In this document: positions 37,284 through 46,642 of the stretch, one piece after another
Numbering within the stretch: position 1 is the stretch's first letter
How the letters are laid out: every line of letters begins with the position of its first letter
Source: JAUMBM01 sp964441755
GTDB taxonomy: Bacteria; Bacteroidota; Bacteroidia; Chitinophagales; Saprospiraceae
NCBI GenBank assembly: GCA_964441755.1
Contig: CAYTVG010000024.1
Span: 1 to 50,302, forward strand
Length of the DNA: 50,302 nucleotides
Reading direction: 5' to 3'
The notes under the pieces: generated by a model
Told to the model about the DNA's origin: nothing
What the model saw: only the letters and a program-made list of their open reading frames with translations
Database searches by the model: none
Made by a program: the position numbers and the translations under genes

Positions 37284-39857
37284 ATGGTACATGTAGTAAA
37301 AAAAATGGTCTCCGGCCTGGCAGACAGGCAAAAGCATGCTCGTATGCTTGCAATGCTGTTATTGCTGCTCTTTTTGGGGGTCGGTCTCAACCTTAGGGCA
37401 CAACAGTGTCCTGACTTTACGCCCCCTTTTGTGCAGAATCCGCTGACAAGCAATCCGCCGGCTATTAATGCTTTCAGCCAGGACAACGACGGCAAGTTTA
37501 CCGTTGTTGGATTCTTTGACAGTCCGGGGCAGGCGGTTTGTCGGATCAATGCCGACGGTACACACGATGCCAGTTTCCAGACAAACATCAACTACACCCT
37601 TGATGCAAGTGCCTCACAACTTGCCATCAACGACATTGTTCAACTGAGTGACGGTAAGTACCTGATTGCTGGCAACTTCACCGGTCCGAAGCGCTTCATT
37701 GCCCGTCTCAACAGCGATGGCTCACTGGACAATTCTTTTACCCCGCCTTTGTTTAGTGAGTGGGGCGGATTGAAAAAAATCATTCCGCTGCCCAACGGTC
37801 AGATACTCGTCTGCGGATCTTTCACTTTCCCCACCTACACGGTAGCGCGCCTCAACGCCGACGGTACGCTGGACAACACCTTCGGCTACCAACAGGCACA
37901 AGGTCCGTTGACGGGTGGTAAACAGGACATGGTGCTGCTGCCCGACGGCAAAATCATTGTAGCAGCCACAGAAGGTGTATACCGCCTGAATGCGGATGGT
38001 ACTGCCGACAACACTTTCAACAATTTTGTCGTAACAACCAATGACTGGACATTGGCTCTGGTGGTTCAGCCGGACGGTAAAATCATTGCCGGTGGAGAAT
38101 TTTCGCAAAAATTAGTCAGGCTCAACAGTGATGGCAGCCTCGACAACAGCTTTTCGATTGCACCCTTCTCGATGCCTTTCCACAGTGTGTGGGAGGTAGG
38201 CCTCGACGCCAGCGGCAAGGTAATGATTGGTGGTTCATTTACAGAAAAACTCAGGCGGCTCAATGCTGACGGATCTACGGATACGACCTTTGAAATGCAG
38301 GATTTGCAGGGCGGCTTTGCCGTTCGTCACATGCAGTTGTTGCCCAGTGGTTATCTGATGGTGGCAGGTGATTTCGATGCCGTCGGCAGCGATACCGATA
38401 TCAGCATGGCCATCATCTGTAAAGAAAGCTGCACTTTGCCTACCAATGCAGGTAGCATTTTTGGCAATCATACGATTTGTGCAGGCAACTTCCCCAATCT
38501 GATGCCCAATATCACGGATGCCAGTGGCGAGGTAGGCGGCGTGCTGCAATATCGCTGGCAGCGTTCGACCGTGAATGCAACAACGGGCTTTGTGGACATA
38601 CCCAACAGCAACAACGCTTTCTACGCCCCTACAGCTCCAATCAACCAGACCAGTTGGTATCGCCGCCTGGCGGGCGTTGACTGCCAGACCGACTGGACCA
38701 ATGCCCTGGCCAGCAACGTCATCCAGGTAACCGTACTGCCCGCAACTGCCCCGACCATCAGTTGCAGCAACCAGACAGTAACCTTCAACGGACAAACCTC
38801 CATTGCGCTGAATGTAGCCGACCTTGCGACGGCTACGGCCGACTGCGGTATTCAAAGCCTTACTGCCTCTGTTCCTTCTATCAGTTGCGCGACAGTAGGC
38901 ACTACCGTGCCTGTCGTCGTCACCGCCGTAGCCAATGGCGGCGCCTCTGCCAACTGTACCAGCCAGATCACTGTGCTGGGCCTCCCCTGCGGCTGGCGGC
39001 AAGAGCCCAATGGTGTCAACTGCAGCAATGGCAACAGTGCAAGCTACAATGGTACAACAGGCGAATTTACCATCAGCACCGACAACTGCCATACGCCCAT
39101 CAATCCGCACACAGCCGACGGATTTGGCTTCGCACAGCGCACCCTCTGCGGCAACGGCTCCCTACAGGCACAGGTGACCAGCATCAACGGCCTGGGCTGG
39201 GCAGGTATCAGCATACGCGAAAGCAATGCGCCGGGCGCCAAAAAGGTGCACCTCCTCACCAACCGCGCCATGGAACACCGCCGCGAAATCCGCTCCATGA
39301 CCAACGCCAGCTGCATCCCCGCACACTGGTCAGCGCTGCAGCGCTACTGGCTGCGACTGGTGCGCAACAACAACCAGATCATCGGCTATGTGTCGCCCAA
39401 TGGTGTCAAGTGGTACCAGGCGATGGTTGCCAATGTAGCGATGAATCAGTGTGTTGAAGTAGGCCTGATGACCTTCCACAACAACCCGACCGGCGACATG
39501 GTCAGCCAATTTTCCAACGTTAGCTTCAGTGGCAGTGGCCCTGCCCTGAGCGAGCTCGAAGACCATACAGCTTACCACAGTACGGCAGCTGTGGAAGGCG
39601 AACTGGCTGTTTTCCCCAACCCGACAACGGGTACGATCCACGTAGACATCGACCAGCCGGTCGCAGAAAATACCCTGATCGAAATCCTCGATCCGCTGGG
39701 ACGTGTGCTCATGACGCGCGAACTGGGTGCAGGCGGGGATCAACTGCAAACGCTGGAGCTTCCGGCACAGCAGGCTGATGGCGTATATTTCCTGCGACTG
39801 CTGACGGAGGGCCGCGTGAGCCGTATCTCGCGATTCGTGCTGCAGCGCAATCGCTAA
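37284..39857 (+). CDS. Secreted delta-60-repeat protein with T9SS type A sorting domain
   Basis: 857 residues; the signal peptide is long, with a hydrophobic run LAMLLLLLFLGVGL and cleavage near LRAQ. Residues ~55-380 carry six or so ~55-residue repeats with the pattern RLNADGTLDNTF...QPDGKIIAGG, the delta-60 repeat that folds as a beta propeller-like unit. Ig-like modules follow (about 385-565). Then comes a ~190-residue lectin-like module (GWAGISIRES, RYWLRLVRNNNQIIGYVSPNG) resembling DUF1349/concanavalin-like folds. The last ~80 residues (LAVFPNPTTG ... DGVYFLRL) are a type A T9SS sorting domain. Likely a surface or secreted binding protein; no catalytic motif was seen. Confidence 0.9.
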   Translation: MVHVVKKMVSGLADRQKHARMLAMLLLLLFLGVGLNLRAQQCPDFTPPFVQNPLTSNPPAINAFSQDNDGKFTVVGFFDSPGQAVCRINADGTHDASFQTNINYTLDASASQLAINDIVQLSDGKYLIAGNFTGPKRFIARLNSDGSLDNSFTPPLFSEWGGLKKIIPLPNGQILVCGSFTFPTYTVARLNADGTLDNTFGYQQAQGPLTGGKQDMVLLPDGKIIVAATEGVYRLNADGTADNTFNNFVVTTNDWTLALVVQPDGKIIAGGEFSQKLVRLNSDGSLDNSFSIAPFSMPFHSVWEVGLDASGKVMIGGSFTEKLRRLNADGSTDTTFEMQDLQGGFAVRHMQLLPSGYLMVAGDFDAVGSDTDISMAIICKESCTLPTNAGSIFGNHTICAGNFPNLMPNITDASGEVGGVLQYRWQRSTVNATTGFVDIPNSNNAFYAPTAPINQTSWYRRLAGVDCQTDWTNALASNVIQVTVLPATAPTISCSNQTVTFNGQTSIALNVADLATATADCGIQSLTASVPSISCATVGTTVPVVVTAVANGGASANCTSQITVLGLPCGWRQEPNGVNCSNGNSASYNGTTGEFTISTDNCHTPINPHTADGFGFAQRTLCGNGSLQAQVTSINGLGWAGISIRESNAPGAKKVHLLTNRAMEHRREIRSMTNASCIPAHWSALQRYWLRLVRNNNQIIGYVSPNGVKWYQAMVANVAMNQCVEVGLMTFHNNPTGDMVSQFSNVSFSGSGPALSELEDHTAYHSTAAVEGELAVFPNPTTGTIHVDIDQPVAENTLIEILDPLGRVLMTRELGAGGDQLQTLELPAQQADGVYFLRLLTEGRVSRISRFVLQRNR

Positions 39858-39862
39858 GTGAA

Positions 39863-39899
39863 TGACGGGTGATTTTGCCGCCGGCAAAATCACCCGTCA
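39863..39899 (+). terminator. Long perfect hairpin after the delta-60-repeat gene
   Basis: 18-bp arms, TGACGGGTGATTTTGCCG / CGGCAAAATCACCCGTCA, 6 bp after the stop codon. No T-run follows. A related ATTTTGCC / GGCAAAAAT hairpin follows the caspase gene at 46531. Confidence 0.6.
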
Positions 39900-39940
39900 G
39901 CACACCAAGGCTTATGAATGTGTTAAAAAAACGCAGAAGG

Positions 39941-39971
39941 TTGCGCCTTATTCCTGAATCACCTACCTTTG
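39941..39971 (+). promoter_or_regulatory. Promoter of a short transcript, TTG-N20-TACCTTTG
   Basis: TTG at 39941-39943 and TACCTTTG at 39964-39971, 20 bp apart, fit the Bacteroidota consensus. Transcription would begin near 39977. Confidence 0.62.
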
Positions 39972-39976
39972 TAACA

Positions 39977-40051
39977 CGTCTTTAGTGCTTCAACCTTTTG
40001 TTTAATCCCATGAGCATGGAGGCCGGAATGTTGTTTCCGGCCTCTTTTTTT
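39977..40051 (+). ncRNA. Candidate small RNA or attenuated leader, about 75 nt
   Basis: This interval is bounded by a consensus promoter upstream and a rho-independent terminator at its end. It has no recognisable Rfam-type motif. A frame starting with ATG at 40010 runs through the terminator in a different frame from the next gene, so a leader peptide is possible. It may be a free small RNA or an attenuator for the gene at 40077. Confidence 0.45.
40019..40051 (+). terminator. Rho-independent terminator before the DUF1801 gene
   Basis: GAGGCCGGAA / TTCCGGCCTC with a TGTTGT loop, then seven T residues. It lies upstream of the next ATG (40077), not after a recognised gene. Confidence 0.9.
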
Positions 40052-40076
40052 ATGCATCACCAATACAGTATGCAAC

Positions 40077-40703
40077 ATGAATCCACAGATAGACCAATAC
40101 CTGATCAACGGCTGTATGCGATGCAAATACGGCGGCACCCCCGCCTGTAAAGTCAACCAGTGGCAGCAGGAGCTGGTATTGCTGCGACAGTTGGTCGCGG
40201 AGAGCGGCTTACAGGAAGAACTGAAGTGGGGAATACCCTGCTACACCTATGCAGGAAAAAACGTTGTCACGATTAGTGCATTCAAAAACTACGCCTGTCT
40301 GAGCTTCTTCAAGGGCTCATTGCTGAGCGATCCGCTGCTGCTACTGCACAAACCGGGCGAAAGCTCACAGGCCGCCAGAACCCTGAAATTTGACCAGCCG
40401 GAGCAGGTAATTGCGCAGGCAGAAGCCATCCGCGCCTTTTTGGCGCAAGCCATTGAGCTGGAAAAAGCAGGCCGGCAGGTGGTTTTTGCCAAAAACCCGG
40501 AGCCCCTGCCCGCGGAGCTGCTGTCACAATTCAAAGATGATCCCGCGCTTGAAAAAGCCTTTTTTTCCCTCACCCCCGGGCAGCAGCGTGCCTACATCAT
40601 CTACTTTTCACAACCCAAGCAGGCGCAGACGCGGCTGGGCAGGATAGAAAAGTACCGGCAACAGATACTGGAGGGCAGGCCTTTTTACGAGAAAAGAAAA
40701 TAA
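40077..40703 (+). CDS. DUF1801 / YdeI-type protein
   Basis: 208 residues. The N-terminal half has the DUF1801 pattern (LRQLVAESGLQEELKWGIPCYTYAGKNVV, cut here across its key KWG-PCY core) and then ISAFKNYACLSFFKG. The C-terminal part has LPAELLSQF and FFSLTPGQQRAYIIYFSQPKQAQTRLGRIEKY, typical of the YdeI/OmpD-associated family (helical, Arg/Lys-rich). Function is unknown. The first 25 residues contain a CMRC...C set of three Cys. It is preceded by a terminator-like hairpin and may be controlled by read-through; it otherwise has no other promoter in view. Confidence 0.82.
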   Translation: MNPQIDQYLINGCMRCKYGGTPACKVNQWQQELVLLRQLVAESGLQEELKWGIPCYTYAGKNVVTISAFKNYACLSFFKGSLLSDPLLLLHKPGESSQAARTLKFDQPEQVIAQAEAIRAFLAQAIELEKAGRQVVFAKNPEPLPAELLSQFKDDPALEKAFFSLTPGQQRAYIIYFSQPKQAQTRLGRIEKYRQQILEGRPFYEKRK

Positions 40704-40726
40704 AAGGCGGGCGGCATATGCCGCCC
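40695..40726 (-). terminator. Terminator of the first CHAT gene
   Basis: Perfect palindrome GGGCGGCATATGCCGCCC (40709-40726), followed on the minus strand by GCC and a T-rich tract. It sits in the 36-bp gap between convergent genes and may serve both. Confidence 0.78.
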
Positions 40727-40739
40727 ACCCTTAGCCTGC

Positions 40740-43700
40740 TTATTCGATCAGCACAAAACCTGCCCAGGCGTACGGATTTACAAAAAGCTCCCGCATCACC
40801 TCCTGGGTTTTGCGGAAAGCGTCGGGGATCTGCATCCCCTCATCCAGCCAAAAGCGGTAAAAAGTGCTCATAAACTCCATCGTCTGCTGGTCCGGCACCT
40901 GCCAGAGCGACATGATGAGGTACTTAGCTCCTGCAATCCTGAAGGCGCGCTGCAGCCCGTACACCCCCTCATTGCCCTGCAAATCCCCCAGGCCCGTCTC
41001 GCAGGCCGAAAGCACCACCAGCTCGGTATTGGACAAATTCATCTGGCTGATTTCGTAGGCGGTCAGCACACCATCCTCCTGCTCAGGCAGGAGGGGGTGG
41101 CCATGCTCCCAGGCATAGTTGGCACCGGCCATGATGAGGCCTGACCGAATCATAGGATGCTCAGACCATTTGAAGGGCCGCTGCCTGGCCTCGACAACTT
41201 CCGGAAAAACAGTTACCGGATCGGGGAAAAAGAAGCCATGGGTGGCGATGTGCAAAATGCGGGGCGAGGGCTTGTCCCTGCCAAGCTCCTTGAAAGCCTC
41301 TTCGGTGGCCGCGCTGCCGCTAAGCTTTTGCGTAGCATAAGCATGCTTGTGGAGCAGTGATGCAATCCTGTCGACCTCTACCGACGTCCAGCGGAGCGTT
41401 TTCCAGCCCGCGCTGCGGCTGTCACCTTCTGTCCAGGAAGACTCAATGGAACGGGAGCCTGCGCTGAGCACCGGCTGCTCAGCCGCCGCCGTGGTATTGG
41501 TAGCGAGGTTGTACTCTACGCCCCCGATCAGCACCGCATCCTCGGCTGCCGGCAAAAAATGCGCGGGCACTACCAACTGCCGTGTACTATTGAGTGCGAT
41601 CAGCCTGTAGCGATTGGCCAGCACCGTTTTTTCGTCGAGGGCGAGCGCCCCGAGGTTGAGCCGGTGCAATACGCCTGAGGGCGCATAGTAAACAGTCTTA
41701 ACCCCTTCGAGGCCCGTCTGCCCGATATTCTTCCAGACCAATTCGTACAAAGAGGTGCGCACGGAATCCGGCGGCAGCAGCGACGGATCTGCCCAGCCAT
41801 ACAGACCGTTGGCATAGGCAGACTTGCGCACTACATTGGCAGCCAGCAATTGCCGGAGGGCTGATTCTTCAAAGAGCGGCACATAGCGCGGGGCATCGTA
41901 GCCGGGCCTGATGAGCAAAGCCCCGTACATGATGCTGTCCGTATTGCGGGGAAACAAAACAGGAAAGTGGATAAACTCTATCGCCAGCTCATCTGCCCGC
42001 AGCGTCGCCTGCACTTCTTTCCAGTTTACCTGCTGCAGCGCCTCTGCATAGCCGGCTACCGTGCGACTCAGGAAAGCCTCCAGGGCATCGGTTTTTGCCT
42101 CCAGCTCCGCTATGCCTGTGCGCTGTGCGGGTGGCTTTGCATACGCTCTAGAAAGCTGCACATAATAAGAACGCAGCAGCGAGGAGAGCGAATCAGCCTC
42201 CGGCGAGGCGGCCGACAGCCGCCGCAGCCGTGCTGCAGCATGCAACAAAAATCCCTTCTGGAAAAGCATATCATTGCATACCATCTCATTGAGCTGCTCG
42301 GGAAAAAGGCCGCTGTGCAGCCAGGAAGGGATGTGCGCCAGGTTGGCGCTTTCCCGCTTGAGGTAGGCAGCCAGATCCCGTTCGGAAGTGTACTTGACCG
42401 CCCTCGTAAGCAGCTTGCGCATCAGCTGCTGCGCACTGTCGGCAGGCTGCAGGGCCGCAGCATAGTCGTTCACAGCCGCATAAGCCATAGACAGGTAATT
42501 GAGCATAGCCTCATACTTGGGATGCTCCACCCCTACCGCCTTAGCCGTTACGGCAGCAGCCTCCTGCAAGAGTGGCAGCGCCTTGTCGTGCTCGCCCAGG
42601 TTGTTGTGCAGCAAGGCCAGGCTGCTCAGGTAGGCACCGTAGGAGGCGTGTTCTTTCCCCAGTGTGTTGATGACATTGTCAATGGCCTCGTGATAAAGCG
42701 GCAGCGCCTTGTCATAAGCACCCATCTTTCGGTATAAGTAGGCCAGGTTGATGAGCCGGTTGCCATACTGCGAATGATGCTTGCCGAAGGTACTGATCGT
42801 ATTTTCTATGGACTCGAGGTAGAGCTGCAGCGCCTTGTCATATTCGCCCATACCTTCATAGAGCGCAGCCAGGTTATTCAGGCGGATGCCGTACTCTGAA
42901 TGCTGCACGCCCAGCGAGCCCCTGGTATTGTCCAGCGCCTGCAGATTGAGCGGCAGGGCTTTGTCAAACTGACCAATGGCGAGGTATAGCTGCGCGAGGT
43001 TGTTGAGGCGCACACCATACTCCGAGTGATCTTTCCCGAGGTTTTTCTCCCCGTTGGCCAGCGACTCGAGACAAGCCTCGATGGCCTTATCGTACTCGGC
43101 CATCGCGTAGTACAAAACCACCAGGTTATTTTGCAGCAGGCCGTAATCGGGATGATCCTTGCCCCGCGTGCCGGCCGTTGTCTCCAGCGCCTCCGTAAAC
43201 AAGGCCAGGGCCTTGTCATAGGCACCCGTCTTCTCATACAACGTTGCCAGCTTGCCCAGCCGGCTGATGTACTCCGGATGCCTTTTGCCGTAATGCTTTT
43301 CGGCATTGGCAACCGACTCAACGAACAAGGCCAGCGCCTTGTCATAGGCCCCCATCCAGTGATACACGCTGGCCAGACCGTTGAGGCGGCTGCCGTACTC
43401 CGGATTGTCTTTGCCCAGCGATTTTTCGGCATTCTCTACCGATGCGATGAAGATGGGCAGCGCTTTGTCGTACTCGCCTTTGTAGTAGTACAGATTGGCC
43501 AGACTGTACAGCCGGCTTCCGTATTCCGGATCATCCTTCCCCAGCCACTTTTCTGCATTTTCGACAGCCGCCAGCAGCAACGGAAGCGCTTTGTCGTAGG
43601 CCCCCATGCTGTGGTATACGCCCGCAAGTCCGCTGATGGCATAGCCATACTGCACATTATCCTTGCCGGCAGTTTTTTCAGCAAGCGCTACCATTGCCTC

Positions 43701-43961
43701 AAACAAAGGCAGGGCTTTGTCGTATTGCCCCAACTGGTTGTGCAACTCAGCGAGTATGTGCGTACTTTCCACGTAGTTCTCGTGCTCGGCACCAAATGCC
43801 TGCTCCGCCAGTGCCAGCGCTTTTTCGGCCTCCGGGAGTGCAGCTGCAAACTCGCCCTTTTCGTAGAGCGCTACTGCCTGATCCCTGGCCTCCTGCCATG
43901 TCTGCCCGCTCAGAGAGTACAGACACAGCAGCAATAACGAGCTAAACAATGCTTTTTTCAT
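40740..43961 (-). CDS. Exported TPR-CHAT protein (CHAT 1)
   Basis: 1073 residues from ATG 43961; the frame opens at a TTG two codons earlier. A signal peptide (KKALFSSLLLLCLYSLSG) is followed by ten TPR-type units of exactly 42 residues, each starting with YDKAL or a close variant. A helical linker leads to a C-terminal CHAT domain, a caspase-like fold. The predicted catalytic pair is His908 in HIATHGFF and Cys987 in LSACETGLG. CHAT domains are clan CD cysteine peptidases that often need activation. The signal peptide places it outside the cytoplasm, which is unlike the CRISPR-linked TPR-CHAT. It is the paralogue of the gene at 46643 and is divergent from a caspase-family gene. Confidence 0.93.
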   Translation of the reverse strand: MKKALFSSLLLLCLYSLSGQTWQEARDQAVALYEKGEFAAALPEAEKALALAEQAFGAEHENYVESTHILAELHNQLGQYDKALPLFEAMVALAEKTAGKDNVQYGYAISGLAGVYHSMGAYDKALPLLLAAVENAEKWLGKDDPEYGSRLYSLANLYYYKGEYDKALPIFIASVENAEKSLGKDNPEYGSRLNGLASVYHWMGAYDKALALFVESVANAEKHYGKRHPEYISRLGKLATLYEKTGAYDKALALFTEALETTAGTRGKDHPDYGLLQNNLVVLYYAMAEYDKAIEACLESLANGEKNLGKDHSEYGVRLNNLAQLYLAIGQFDKALPLNLQALDNTRGSLGVQHSEYGIRLNNLAALYEGMGEYDKALQLYLESIENTISTFGKHHSQYGNRLINLAYLYRKMGAYDKALPLYHEAIDNVINTLGKEHASYGAYLSSLALLHNNLGEHDKALPLLQEAAAVTAKAVGVEHPKYEAMLNYLSMAYAAVNDYAAALQPADSAQQLMRKLLTRAVKYTSERDLAAYLKRESANLAHIPSWLHSGLFPEQLNEMVCNDMLFQKGFLLHAAARLRRLSAASPEADSLSSLLRSYYVQLSRAYAKPPAQRTGIAELEAKTDALEAFLSRTVAGYAEALQQVNWKEVQATLRADELAIEFIHFPVLFPRNTDSIMYGALLIRPGYDAPRYVPLFEESALRQLLAANVVRKSAYANGLYGWADPSLLPPDSVRTSLYELVWKNIGQTGLEGVKTVYYAPSGVLHRLNLGALALDEKTVLANRYRLIALNSTRQLVVPAHFLPAAEDAVLIGGVEYNLATNTTAAAEQPVLSAGSRSIESSWTEGDSRSAGWKTLRWTSVEVDRIASLLHKHAYATQKLSGSAATEEAFKELGRDKPSPRILHIATHGFFFPDPVTVFPEVVEARQRPFKWSEHPMIRSGLIMAGANYAWEHGHPLLPEQEDGVLTAYEISQMNLSNTELVVLSACETGLGDLQGNEGVYGLQRAFRIAGAKYLIMSLWQVPDQQTMEFMSTFYRFWLDEGMQIPDAFRKTQEVMRELFVNPYAWAGFVLIE

Positions 43962-44567
43962 AACCAAGAGGATTTAATCTGCCCAAAGGCCCACCCCCTG
44001 TCGCGGAGGGCCTTCTAAAACAATCACTAAGTTATAATAATTAATTTGTTGCTACTTCCCTCTAAGCCAATAAATACAGCCACGGGCTGCAATTTTTCGA
44101 CCGGGCTCCTCCAACAGCGCCCCGGCGCAGCTCGCCGGCAGCCAATCGGGCCGTCTGTACGCGCATGCGCACAGCACAACTGCAGGCAGTGGCGGTATGC
44201 GAAAAAAGCCCCCGGCAGCCGGTCAGAAAGCCCCCGGATGTACCAATACGTTTTAGGAAAAATTTGTTCCCAGCCGCTTGAAAAATAATAAATTAATTAA
44301 TTTTACCGACCAATTGGCACACCAACAAACGCCCTTGCTGCTACGCCTATTGTGCCCCGGGCAGCTGGGCTGTTTTTTTTTGCCAAAAAAACAACAGCCC
44401 GTGCACCCAAAGGCGTGGGGCGCATTTGGGCAGAAGCCCGGCCGGGTGATTAAAAAAAACAGCTGCCCGCCGGCACCTGAGAAAATGCTGCCGGCCGGCT
44501 TTGCCGGTCAGCACAAAAACGGCGGCCAACAACCTTAACCACAGCAATCAACCCATTTGTATACAGC
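43962..44567. other. Divergent intergenic region with alternative hairpins
   Basis: About 600 bp between CHAT 1 (-) and the caspase gene (+). It holds AAGGCCC / GGGCCTT (43986-44014), then GGGCTGTT / AACAGCCC with T- and A-tracts inside (44367-44400). The left arm with flanking GGGCAGCT (44359) can instead pair with AAAACAGCTGCCC (44456-44468), so two structures exclude each other. No consensus promoter or credible gene was found. Confidence 0.5.
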
Positions 44568-46505
44568 ATGAAAAAACCTATCACACTCCTCAGCCTGCTG
44601 CTCTGCCTGCAGGCAGCAACTGCCCAGACAACAAGCCACGCCCTGCTGGTCGCCGTCGGCGACTACCCTGCCTATACCGGCTGGCACAAATTGCAGTCCG
44701 TCAACGACGCCTGGCTGATAGAAAACAGCCTCATTTCGCAGGGATTTCAGCCCGCCAACATCCATACGCTGACCGATGCCCAGGTTACCCGCGAGAACAT
44801 CCTGCAGGCCATCCACACACAACTCATACAGCGCGTAAGGCCCGGCGACCTGGCCGTCTTCCACTTTTCCGGCCACGGGCAACAAGTGCAGGATGACAAT
44901 GGCGATGAAATAGACGGGCTGGACGAAGCGCTGGTGCCCTACAACTCGCCCAAAAAATTTCAGCCCGGCATCAACTACGGCCAGCATCTGCTGCGGGACG
45001 ATGAGCTGGGCGAGGCGCTGCTCGCCCTGCGCCAGCGCCTGGGCCCGCAAGGACACCTGCTCGTGCTGCTGGATGCCTGCCACTCGGGCACCGCCACCCG
45101 CGGCCTTAGCACGGTGGCCAGAGGCACGGATGTGGTCATGGCCGATCCCGACTACCTGGCCAGACTGCAGGACAGCCCCCGCAGCGAAGCTGCTGTGGGC
45201 GACTTGTCCGGCCTGACCGCCGGCCTGGCGCCGGTGGTGGTGCTCTCCGGCTCAAGCCCCAACCAATCCAGCTATGAGCAGCAAAACAGTCAGCAGAACT
45301 ACGGCCTGTTTTCTTATGCCTTCGCCAAAACGCTCCACCGGCTGCCCGGCGATGCTTCCTACCGCAGCCTCCTGGCTGCCATCAAGCAGGAAGTAGGCCT
45401 CAGAACCTCCCTGCAGACCCCCCTGGGTGAGGGGGCGCTGGACATGATCGTCTTCGGCAGCGGTGTACAGCCTGCCGCTACTTACTTTACAGTCAATAAA
45501 ATCATCTCCCCCTACCGGATTCAGGTTGAGGCCGGCGAACTGGAAGGCTGCACAGCAGGGAGTATCGTTGCCCTTTACCCGCCCAATGTGACGGATACGC
45601 TGGGCGTGCCGCCCCTCAGTACAGGCTATGTGCAGCATTCTACCTCTTTTGCGTCCGACATCAGCCTCGATCAGCCGTTGACCAGCGAGCAGCTGCAAAT
45701 CGCCAAAGTCTTCATCCGCGAGCGCAACTACGAAGCGCTCAGGGTGACCCTGCACATCAGCCTGCAGGACCTGAGCCGGCAGGAACAACTGCAGGCCGCC
45801 CTGTCGGCCTACCCCTTCATCGTGCTCAGCCATACCAGGGCCGACCTGAGCCTGCAGGAAAGCATCAGCCCCTCCGGGCAAAGCAGCATGCAGCTCTACC
45901 AGTACGACGGTCGCCTCCTCTGGCAAGTCCCCGTAGACGCTTACTGGAACAGCAGCAGCAAAGCCCGGCAGCTGGCAGCGGTCATTGCCGACTACGCCAG
46001 AGCCGACTTTCTGCGAAACCTCGAGACCGACAGTCCGTACTTGCGCGCGCAGCTGTACGTGCTGGTGAGCGACGGCCAGGGAGGCTATACCCCCCTGCAG
46101 AACCGTCCCCTCAGGTTTGGAGAAAGCATCAAGCTGGAAGTTGTCAATCAGGGATACGATCCCTTCTTCTTCAGCATTTTAGACATACAGCCCAACCACA
46201 AAATCAACAAAATCGTCCCCGCGCTCCGGCCGGCTGCCGATTTTTACCTGCGACCCTATACCTACTGGCAGTCAGAAGTGCTCACTGTGGGCGAGCCCGA
46301 AGGCATCGAGGTGCTCAAGGTGATAGCCACTACCCAGCCTGTAGACTTCGGCTTTAGCCGAAGCAGTTCCCAGGGCCCCGGCAAACCCCTGGACATACTC
46401 CTGAGCTCATTGTTTGAAGACGCTTCCGAAAGCCGGTCCGCCGGCCAGGCCCTGCCGGCCGACAGCGGCCATATCAGCTCGCTGATGCTGCAGATCGTAC
46501 GCTAG
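44568..46505 (+). CDS. Exported caspase-family (metacaspase-like) peptidase with C-terminal DUF4384-like domain
   Basis: 645 residues. A signal peptide ends near AATAQ. The peptidase C14 domain covers about 22-300: His103 in FHFSGHGQQ and Cys171 in LLDACHSGT form the catalytic pair. The segment DDNGDEIDGLDEAL between them is typical of type I metacaspases, which cut after Arg or Lys. The C-terminal third (LRFGESIKLEV, PFFFSILDIQP, EVLKVIATTQPVDF) resembles DUF4384, a domain commonly fused to bacterial caspases. The gene stands between two TPR-CHAT genes on the other strand. It is exported, so acts in the periplasm or outside. Substrates are unknown; the neighbours are plausible partners. Confidence 0.92.
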   Translation: MKKPITLLSLLLCLQAATAQTTSHALLVAVGDYPAYTGWHKLQSVNDAWLIENSLISQGFQPANIHTLTDAQVTRENILQAIHTQLIQRVRPGDLAVFHFSGHGQQVQDDNGDEIDGLDEALVPYNSPKKFQPGINYGQHLLRDDELGEALLALRQRLGPQGHLLVLLDACHSGTATRGLSTVARGTDVVMADPDYLARLQDSPRSEAAVGDLSGLTAGLAPVVVLSGSSPNQSSYEQQNSQQNYGLFSYAFAKTLHRLPGDASYRSLLAAIKQEVGLRTSLQTPLGEGALDMIVFGSGVQPAATYFTVNKIISPYRIQVEAGELEGCTAGSIVALYPPNVTDTLGVPPLSTGYVQHSTSFASDISLDQPLTSEQLQIAKVFIRERNYEALRVTLHISLQDLSRQEQLQAALSAYPFIVLSHTRADLSLQESISPSGQSSMQLYQYDGRLLWQVPVDAYWNSSSKARQLAAVIADYARADFLRNLETDSPYLRAQLYVLVSDGQGGYTPLQNRPLRFGESIKLEVVNQGYDPFFFSILDIQPNHKINKIVPALRPAADFYLRPYTYWQSEVLTVGEPEGIEVLKVIATTQPVDFGFSRSSSQGPGKPLDILLSSLFEDASESRSAGQALPADSGHISSLMLQIVR

Positions 46506-46530
46506 GCAGCCGCTGCGCGCCGCCCGGGGG

Positions 46531-46552
46531 CATTTTGCCGCAGGCAAAAATG
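46531..46552 (+). terminator. Hairpin after the caspase gene
   Basis: CATTTTGCC / GGCAAAAATG, 26 bp past the stop codon. Its core resembles the hairpin at 39863-39899. No T-run. Confidence 0.45.
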
Positions 46553-46596
46553 ACAGGCCTTATAGCTTTTGGAAAAAAACAGCAAGGAGGCGCTTA

Positions 46597-46636
46597 GACG
46601 GCCGCAGCAGCTCGCGCTGCGCCTGCTGCGGCCGTC
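46597..46636. terminator. GC-rich hairpin between the convergent caspase and CHAT 2 genes
   Basis: Perfect 14-bp arms GACGGCCGCAGCAG / CTGCTGCGGCCGTC around a 12-nt loop that itself has GCGC pairing. It lies 6 bp from the CHAT 2 stop. No T-run follows directly on either strand. Confidence 0.65.
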
Positions 46637-46642
46637 AAATCG

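Noticed and set aside
43026..43937. Plus-strand frame of 303 codons opposite CHAT 1
   Set aside because: A shadow of the 126-bp TPR repeats; its own repetition follows that period.
44278..44538. Plus-strand frame of 86 codons before the caspase gene
   Set aside because: It runs through hairpin arms and homopolymer tracts and has no recognisable features.
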